Assembly: GCA_026707945.1 (NCBI GenBank)
Contig: JAPOVV010000025.1
Span: 1 to 50,563, forward strand
Direction: 5' to 3'
DNA from: Gammaproteobacteria bacterium
GTDB lineage: Bacteria; Pseudomonadota; Gammaproteobacteria; Pseudomonadales; Azotimanducaceae
Length of the DNA stretch: 50,563 nucleotides
Shown here piece by piece: positions 44,970-50,563 of this stretch (within the stretch, counting starts at the first letter, position 1; each line of letters opens with the position of its first letter). The notes beneath the pieces are model-generated. The model was not told where the DNA came from and did no database searches. It saw only the letters and a program-made list of their open reading frames with translations. The position numbers and the translations under genes are program-made.

Positions 44970-46703
44970 ATGAGTGGGATACGTAGAGTATCAGTGACTT
45001 GCGTACTGTTGATCAGTACGTTTGCAGCTGCTGAGGAATCCACAGTACTTCTGCAGGCACTTCAAGACGAGCTGGCACGAAGCATCGAGGGATTAGAACT
45101 TGAGGACGTAGTAAAGCCTCACTTCATCGGCTATACCGTGCATACAGACCGTTCCATTACGGTTAATGCATCCAAAGGTGGTATTGAAAACGTAAACAAT
45201 GACAAGTCGCGTCGACTAGAAGTAGAAATGCGTGTTGGATCACGCACGCTTGACAATTCCAACTACATGTCGCGAAACTTCAGAAACCAGCGCGTCAATC
45301 GAACGCTTGCGCTAGAAGATGACTACGGTCTTTTGCGAAAACAAATCTGGTTAGCCACCGACAACGCATACAAGGACTCTATTGAGACCTATGCGGCAAA
45401 AGAAGCCGCAATGAAGAACTCTCAACAGGAAACAACACTGGACTTCTCAACCGAAGAACCAAACGTGTTCATCGACGAACGACGCTCACAGAAACTCGAC
45501 TTTGTAGACGTACGAAATTTCGCGCGCGAGCTGTCCGAAGTCGGACAAGACGAGGCATTCATCTACGACAGCGACGTAGTTGCATTTACAAACCAACATA
45601 CAGACACGTACCTGAACAGTGAAGGGTCACATTTCACGCGTAGGGATGACACCGCCTGGATCCGCGTCACCGCATGGAGTCAATCGGATGACGGGCGTTA
45701 CGTATCCGATTTCCTCTATATTGTGGGGCGAGCATGGAAAGACATCGCGGATTTGCCAAAAGTCAAGCGCGAAGTGACAGCCATGCACGAACGCCTGAAA
45801 GCAACGCGTGAAGCAGAACCGTTAGACCGCTACAACGGCCCGGTCCTGTTCACAGGACAAGCAGCTGCCGAGCTAGCCGGGCAAGTACTCGCGAGAAACC
45901 TGATTAACTACAAAAAGCCTGTATTCGAGAATGATTCCGTCGCGGCAATGTTCAATCGTGCGATGCTAGTGAGTACCCTCAAGGAACGCTTGGGTGCGCG
46001 CGTGTTGCCTCGCAGTTGGAATGTCTACGACGACCCAACACAAACGACGTATAAGGGAATCGACCTAGTAGGACATTACCCCGTCGATTCAGATGGCCTG
46101 CTTACGCGACGCGTAAACCTAGTTGAGAACGGCATCCTGAAGATGCTACTGAGTGACCGAAATCCGTCGGAAGACATCCAGAACAGTACGGCCAGCAACG
46201 CTACAGGTGCGGGTCCTTCTGTATCGAACCTCTTTATCGAAGGTACCGATGGTCTCAGCGACGACGAGCTAACCCAACTTCTGCTCGACATCGTCGAGGA
46301 AAACGGCGAAGAGTTCGGTGTGCGAATCGATCGTGCCGCTAATCCCTTCGTACAGATAAGTGGCGTTCCGTCACCCTATCTAGGCTCCCAAATCGGTCAG
46401 GCGATACCCGCTATCAGCGCGTATAAGGTGTATCCAAATGGTGATGAAGAACTGGTGAGGCATGCTGTCGTACGAGGAAACCTGTTAAGAGAGATGCGAA
46501 ACCTGCCGGGTTACTCGTCGAACATTTCAGTACACAACTCAAACTACATGTTTCAAGGTGGCGACGTATCGGCTTTTTCGGGTAACGTTCCTGTGTTCGT
46601 ATCGATCATCACGCCCGATATCTTGATCGAGGACGCTTCACTTTCCTACATGGAAGGGGTTGTTCGTTCGCTTCCTATCGTGCCGCACCCACACACAAAT
46701 TAA
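44970..46703 (+). CDS. Exported TldE/PmbA-like partner without zinc ligands
   Basis: 577 residues with a signal peptide (RRVSVTCVLLISTFAAA). Along its length it resembles the preceding TldD-like protein (GPVLFTGQAAAELAGQVLARN aligned to its HExxxH; YKVYPNGDEELV; LRVGSRTLDNSN), but the zinc-site histidines are missing (residues 298-307) and the Cys position reads GGDVSAFSGNVP. This is the TldE (PmbA) pattern: a non-catalytic subunit that pairs with TldD. AGGGAG precedes the ATG by nine bases. It most likely forms a heterodimer with the upstream protein in the periplasm. Substrate unknown. Confidence 0.85.
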   Translation: MSGIRRVSVTCVLLISTFAAAEESTVLLQALQDELARSIEGLELEDVVKPHFIGYTVHTDRSITVNASKGGIENVNNDKSRRLEVEMRVGSRTLDNSNYMSRNFRNQRVNRTLALEDDYGLLRKQIWLATDNAYKDSIETYAAKEAAMKNSQQETTLDFSTEEPNVFIDERRSQKLDFVDVRNFARELSEVGQDEAFIYDSDVVAFTNQHTDTYLNSEGSHFTRRDDTAWIRVTAWSQSDDGRYVSDFLYIVGRAWKDIADLPKVKREVTAMHERLKATREAEPLDRYNGPVLFTGQAAAELAGQVLARNLINYKKPVFENDSVAAMFNRAMLVSTLKERLGARVLPRSWNVYDDPTQTTYKGIDLVGHYPVDSDGLLTRRVNLVENGILKMLLSDRNPSEDIQNSTASNATGAGPSVSNLFIEGTDGLSDDELTQLLLDIVEENGEEFGVRIDRAANPFVQISGVPSPYLGSQIGQAIPAISAYKVYPNGDEELVRHAVVRGNLLREMRNLPGYSSNISVHNSNYMFQGGDVSAFSGNVPVFVSIITPDILIEDASLSYMEGVVRSLPIVPHPHTN

Positions 46704-46726
46704 CCACGAGCTCGTAGTAGCGTCCT

Positions 46727-47590
46727 ATGCGAATCGAAGCGCTCAACGGCAATTTCGGTAAGGTCGTAAGCGACATTGATATCCCAACGATCGATGATGA
46801 GCAGATACACGAACTTCTGACCAGTCTTTATGCTAATCGCTTTCTCGTACTGAAGACGAGCGGGTTGAGTAAGGACGAATATCGAAATTTCGCACGTCGT
46901 ATAGGCGATCCAATTCAGCTTAGTAGGGATACCGACTTCCCTGAGATCGCACATATCTCAAATCTGGAAACCAGCACAACAGAATCCCGACTTGGGGCCG
47001 CGCATTGGCACACTGATCAGTCGTTCAAGAAAACGGTTTCCTCCGTCACGATGCTTTATTCCTCGCAAGCGCCAGCAATTGGTGGCGAGACGAAATTCTG
47101 TGATATGGCGGCGGCGTATAGCGCACTGGCTGAATCGACCAAGATCGAGATTGAAGATCTGGTCGTCGAGCACCGACACGGTATTTCAGTGTCGGCACCG
47201 AAAGGAGACCACAGACCTTTACCACCAGCTGGATGGGACTCAAGCTACACGGTCTTCCATCCACTGGTTCGACGGCATCCAGAGACGGATCAGAAGACGC
47301 TTTATGCTGTCACTGGCACCGCGCAGGGAATTCGTGGCATGCCACAATCCGAGGCGAACGCGTTGCTTAAATCACTATGCTCGCACGTCTTGCAACCGCA
47401 ATTCAAAACGTCTTACCACCATCAACGGCACGACATCGTGATGTGGGACAATCCTACCGTCATGCACAGTGCGACTCCAATTCACCAAGCGACCGGACCG
47501 AGTGACACGCGTTTGCTTTGGCGGATCAGCTTACGCGGCTCACCGCCACTACTTCGAGTAAGAAGGCACACTGAAACTCAAGCCGCTTAG
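46727..47590 (+). CDS. TauD/TfdA-family Fe(II)/2-oxoglutarate dioxygenase
   Basis: 287 residues. The iron facial triad is H95 and D97 in HWHTDQSF with H247 in VMHSAT; the 2-oxoglutarate-binding arginine is probably R262 or R266 near the C-terminus. GGETKFCDM is also typical. Such enzymes hydroxylate taurine, sulfonates, herbicides, carnitine-like and other small acids. No sulfonate transporter or desulfonation gene lies nearby, so taurine cannot be assumed. It ends 60 bp before the convergent PQQ alcohol dehydrogenase. Confidence 0.85.
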   Translation: MRIEALNGNFGKVVSDIDIPTIDDEQIHELLTSLYANRFLVLKTSGLSKDEYRNFARRIGDPIQLSRDTDFPEIAHISNLETSTTESRLGAAHWHTDQSFKKTVSSVTMLYSSQAPAIGGETKFCDMAAAYSALAESTKIEIEDLVVEHRHGISVSAPKGDHRPLPPAGWDSSYTVFHPLVRRHPETDQKTLYAVTGTAQGIRGMPQSEANALLKSLCSHVLQPQFKTSYHHQRHDIVMWDNPTVMHSATPIHQATGPSDTRLLWRISLRGSPPLLRVRRHTETQAA

Positions 47591-47650
47591 ACGTCATCGA
47601 CCCTGTTAGCCGTCCGGTCCCAATCATGCTTCTCTGACAGCTAACGTGGT

Positions 47651-49891
47651 CTACTCCTTCTCGATCACACGTTTGGTACACGACGTCCCGAATAACTCGG
47701 GATAATCTGCTGGATAGCTCGATTCGCAAAACGCGATGGAAGCGTTAGTCGCCGCGACGACATATGCTTGAATCGCCGCGCTCTCTTCCTCTGACAGCAT
47801 ATCTGCGTAGCTTGGCATGCCTAAGCCGCTATATACACCACCTCGCACAATCGAATCCCACCGTGCATGGCCTGCTTCTCCTAAGTACTTCAAATCCGGG
47901 ATCTGGCTGCCACTATTGACACTCGGACCATGGCAAGTTGAGCAGTAGGCGTTGTACTTTTGATTTCCCAAGAGTAATTGTTCGGGCGTCGCCTCAATTT
48001 CAGGCGGCTGCGGAATGTTGACATGCGTTACATTCGGTTCCGGTAGCTCGCTAGCGCCGCCAAGCTTGAACGCAATCACACGACCTTCCTCGAGAACATT
48101 CCCTTTGTGACGTGGGACACCGGAAGTCGTACCAAATGCGCCACCCCAACCTGCGACGATAACGACATATTGCTCCCCATCAATCTCGTACGTCACAGGC
48201 GCGGCAATGATGCCTGTATGCACTGGCATCTCCCAAAGTTCGTCGCCAGAATCGGCCGCGTACGCACGAAATGTTCCGTCAGCGCGCCCTTGAAAGACTA
48301 CGTTTCCCGCTGTCGTTAACACGCCACCGTTCCAAGCCGAGCCGTGCTCAACACGCCAGACTTCCTTTTGTTGGATCGGATCCCACGCCAATAAGTGACC
48401 GCGGACATTTTGTAACCCTTCAATCTGATCTTCCACCGTTGGCGGTGGGTCATCGGGTCCCGGACCTCCCTGCAATCCGAGATTCCACCAACCGGGTTCG
48501 TGCTCGAAAACTTCTTCGTGCGTGTACGTGAAATCAAGATCAATCGCGGGGATGTAGACCAATCCTGTATCAGGACTATATGACATGGGATGCCAGTTAT
48601 GCCCCCCTAACGGACCTGGTCGAACCGTTTTAGCTTCTTGTAAGTACTGGCCTTCCGGCGTTTCTACTGGTCGACCGGTATCAGGATCGACATGACTTGC
48701 CCATGTGATTGGTACGTAGTCTTCCGCTGAAATAAAGCTACCGTCGGTGCGGTCTATCACATAAAAGAAACCATTCTTCGGCGCTTGGAGCGCGGTTTGG
48801 CGTAGCTCGCCGTCGATTTCAAGATCGGCAAGAATGATGTGTTGGGTCGCCGTGTAATCCCAGTTGTCGCCCGGTGTTGTCTGGTAATACCAAACCATTG
48901 ATCCGTTATCTGGATTTATCGCAACAATAGACGATAGATACAGGTTGTCGCCGCCGCCCGGACTACGAATGTATCGATTCCATGGCGAACCGTTGCCAAC
49001 ACCAATGTACAGCAGATTTAGGGTTGGGTCGTATGCCATGGAATCCCAGACGGTACCACCGCCGCCGACCTTCCACCATTCACCACCTTTCCATGTTTCG
49101 GCAGCGAGTTCCATTGCTGGCGACTCGAACGGTTGGCTTGGATCGCCCGGTACGGTGTAGAACCGCCACTTCTCTTCGCCTGTACTGACGTCATACGCTG
49201 TGATGTAGCCTCGGACACCAAGTTCAGCGCCACCGTTGCCGATGATCACCATATCTTTGACCACCCGCGGCGCACCGGTGATCGTGTACGGCAGCGAAGT
49301 GTCGATTGTTAGGACTTCCCAAGTGACCTCGCCTGTTCCCGCATCTAACGCAATGAGCCGACCGTCAAGCGCACCGACAAATACGAGCCCTTTGTAAACC
49401 GCTACCCCTCGATTGACCACGTCGCAGCAAGCATATTGACCCCACGCCTTCGGCACCATCGGGTCATATTCCCAAAGTACTTCGCCCGTTTTCGCGTCAA
49501 ACGCTTGCACCGTGCTCCACGAACCCGTCGTATACATAACGCCGTCCACCACGATTGGTGAAGCCTCTAACCCGCGTTTCGAATTCGTATCAAAATGCCA
49601 TGCCACACTCAGCTCATTCACGTTCTCCGCATTGATCTGATTCAGCGGCGAATAGCGTTGCTCGTCATATGTTCGGCCGTGAGCTAACCAGTTGCCTGGT
49701 TCTGAATTCGCGTTGGTAATCCGAGTTGTGTCGACTGTTGCGGTCACCTCCCGAGCTTTCTGTGCAAGCGCGGATAGTTGAGATTCTTCTCTTGCTTCGT
49801 CGACCTGTTCCGGCGGTGCTTCCTGCGCGCACCCAACAAGGATGAGGGCAAAAGTTACAACCAATATTGCGTGTACCCACATCTTGCGCAT
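47651..49891 (-). CDS. PQQ-dependent alcohol dehydrogenase with C-terminal cytochrome c, lipoprotein
   Basis: 746 residues. It opens with a lipobox LVGC (C21). The eight-bladed propeller carries the vicinal cysteines C155-C156 (YACCDVV), the calcium/PQQ ligands E223 (GAELGVRG) and N300, and D345 in GDNWDYTA, where the residue two places on is Thr347: the Ca-type pattern, not the Asp of lanthanide (XoxF/PedH) enzymes. A heme domain with CSTCHG is at the C-terminus, so this is a quinohemoprotein alcohol dehydrogenase oxidising primary alcohols in the periplasm. AAAGGA lies about eight bases before the ATG. Two trailing cysteines near the end are of unknown role. Confidence 0.92.
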   Translation of the reverse strand: MRKMWVHAILVVTFALILVGCAQEAPPEQVDEAREESQLSALAQKAREVTATVDTTRITNANSEPGNWLAHGRTYDEQRYSPLNQINAENVNELSVAWHFDTNSKRGLEASPIVVDGVMYTTGSWSTVQAFDAKTGEVLWEYDPMVPKAWGQYACCDVVNRGVAVYKGLVFVGALDGRLIALDAGTGEVTWEVLTIDTSLPYTITGAPRVVKDMVIIGNGGAELGVRGYITAYDVSTGEEKWRFYTVPGDPSQPFESPAMELAAETWKGGEWWKVGGGGTVWDSMAYDPTLNLLYIGVGNGSPWNRYIRSPGGGDNLYLSSIVAINPDNGSMVWYYQTTPGDNWDYTATQHIILADLEIDGELRQTALQAPKNGFFYVIDRTDGSFISAEDYVPITWASHVDPDTGRPVETPEGQYLQEAKTVRPGPLGGHNWHPMSYSPDTGLVYIPAIDLDFTYTHEEVFEHEPGWWNLGLQGGPGPDDPPPTVEDQIEGLQNVRGHLLAWDPIQQKEVWRVEHGSAWNGGVLTTAGNVVFQGRADGTFRAYAADSGDELWEMPVHTGIIAAPVTYEIDGEQYVVIVAGWGGAFGTTSGVPRHKGNVLEEGRVIAFKLGGASELPEPNVTHVNIPQPPEIEATPEQLLLGNQKYNAYCSTCHGPSVNSGSQIPDLKYLGEAGHARWDSIVRGGVYSGLGMPSYADMLSEEESAAIQAYVVAATNASIAFCESSYPADYPELFGTSCTKRVIEKE

Positions 49892-50051
49892 AACCTAATT
49901 CCTTTCGTTTCGTGGATCAACTAGGTGACGGTGAATGCTATTCACACGTATTTGTAGTTCCGGAACTCAATTGCTCCTCTCTAGTACTTAGCTATCCGAT
50001 ACTAAAATCCGATGTCGATGTACGGAACGTTACCAACACGCAAATTTCTCG

Positions 50052-50563
50052 ATGGCGACCCCTGAACAGTTCGTTCCCGATGACGATTGGGAGCTTGAGC
50101 AACAAGAGTGGCTCGACGCACTCAACGTGCTGATGCGTGAACGCGGCGGCGACGCGGCAAAGCACATGCTGGCGCGACTCCAGCATCAACTTTCCGGTCA
50201 GGGTGTCGTGCTTACGGACGCTGCCATGAACACACCCTACATCAACACAATCCCTGTGGCAGACGAACCTGCCTATCCAGGAGACATCGAGCTAGAGTCC
50301 CGCATCGAAAGCATCTTGCGCTGGAATGCGGTCGCCATGGTGCTCCAGGCTTACGACAGTGGCTCGGGTGTTGGCGGTCATATTGCCACGTATCTGTCCG
50401 CATCGACCATGATGGAGGTAGGGTTTAACCACTTCTTTAGGGCACATGGTCATCCAGACGGTAGCGACCACGTGCACTTCCAGGCGCATACGTCACCAGG
50501 CGTCTACGCTCGTGCATGGCTTGAAGGTCGCTTGACCCAAGTGCATCTAGAGAACTTCCGACG
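50052..50563 (+). CDS. aceE: Pyruvate dehydrogenase E1 component, N-terminal part (partial)
   Basis: The ATG at 50052 opens a frame that runs off the window after 170 codons. It reads QEWLDALNVLMRERG, then NTPYINTIPVADEPAYPGD, ESRIESILRWNAVAMV, GSGVGGHIATYLS and EVGFNHFFR. These are the N-terminal hallmarks of the homodimeric, thiamine-diphosphate-dependent AceE. It decarboxylates pyruvate for acetyl-CoA. Upstream 160 bp contain no other gene and should hold the promoter shared with the divergent alcohol dehydrogenase. Confidence 0.95.
   Translation, partial: MATPEQFVPDDDWELEQQEWLDALNVLMRERGGDAAKHMLARLQHQLSGQGVVLTDAAMNTPYINTIPVADEPAYPGDIELESRIESILRWNAVAMVLQAYDSGSGVGGHIATYLSASTMMEVGFNHFFRAHGHPDGSDHVHFQAHTSPGVYARAWLEGRLTQVHLENFR

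Noticed and set aside
43284-46703. Normal cytoplasmic tldD/pmbA genes
   Set aside because: Both proteins start with clear signal peptides and are more than 550 residues, longer than the cytoplasmic pair.
47605-47645. 6-bp inverted repeat GTTAGC/GCTAAC between the dioxygenase and alcohol dehydrogenase
   Set aside because: The loop is 29 bases and there is no T-run, so a terminator cannot be supported.
1-50563. tRNA, rRNA, CRISPR arrays and riboswitches
   Set aside because: No T-loop consensus, repeat-spacer pattern or known structured RNA element was seen in any gap.

Overview
The window looks like a compact chromosome segment of a heterotrophic, probably marine gammaproteobacterium with roughly balanced base composition. 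The best taxonomic clue is the block thrB (choline-kinase-fold type) - DUF2782 - polA - engB - cytochrome c4 - dsbA (34240-40360), the same order as in Pseudomonas and relatives. SURF1/SCO copper-oxidase assembly genes, two PQQ enzymes, a TonB-dependent receptor end, a Cys-type sulfatase and xylose genes suggest an aerobe living on plant or algal carbohydrate. The genus cannot be named from the sequence.

Layout. 1-340: end of a TonB-dependent receptor and a strong terminator. 471-4757: an orphan YejA-like binding protein, then two tandem paralogues (minus strand) with a TonB-C-like domain at the N-terminal end. 4875-8405 (minus): a PQQ sugar dehydrogenase lipoprotein, an enolase-superfamily sugar-acid dehydratase and an NTF2-like protein. 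8592-9860: a crotonase and cytochrome c'. 9864-15371 (minus): SDR, DNA polymerase II, a second NTF2-like paralogue, an aldo/keto reductase and cytochrome b561. 15392-20949: YejA-YejB-YejE-like importer genes without the YejF ATPase, then a sulfatase. 20950-23285: a sparse islet with an AAA/DUF4143 ATPase between the two longest gene-free stretches. 23286-27055: carboxylesterase, cysC, ankyrin protein, GST. 27138-31933: purE-tsaC-aroE (aroE carries a YheV-like zinc ribbon), SURF1-SCO, and a divergent Nramp-fold transporter. 32026-34243: egtB-egtD for ergothioneine. 34240-40360: the Pseudomonas-like block. 40394-43244: xylB-xylA. 43284-46703: an exported TldD/TldE-like pair. 46727-49891: TauD-type dioxygenase and a PQQ alcohol dehydrogenase lipoprotein. 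50052-end: start of aceE.

How genes may work together. The PQQ sugar dehydrogenase, aldo/keto reductase, enolase-superfamily dehydratase, SDR and sulfatase would fit oxidative, non-phosphorylating breakdown of a (desulfated) sugar, with xylAB as a separate pentose route. The PQQ enzymes, cytochromes c', b561 and c4, and SURF1/SCO point to a respiratory periplasm.

The packing is extreme. Convergent genes share stop-codon bases, several divergent starts lie 15-20 bp apart, and five genes appear to start with TTG. I recognise no DNA-binding transcription factor in 50 kb. The most interesting items are the exported TldD/TldE pair, the AroE-YheV fusion, the Nramp-like transporter without canonical metal motifs, the PolA whose proofreading residues look lost, the inverted TonB-C paralogues and the duplicated NTF2-like proteins. 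All family calls come from reading motifs by eye; no database search was run.
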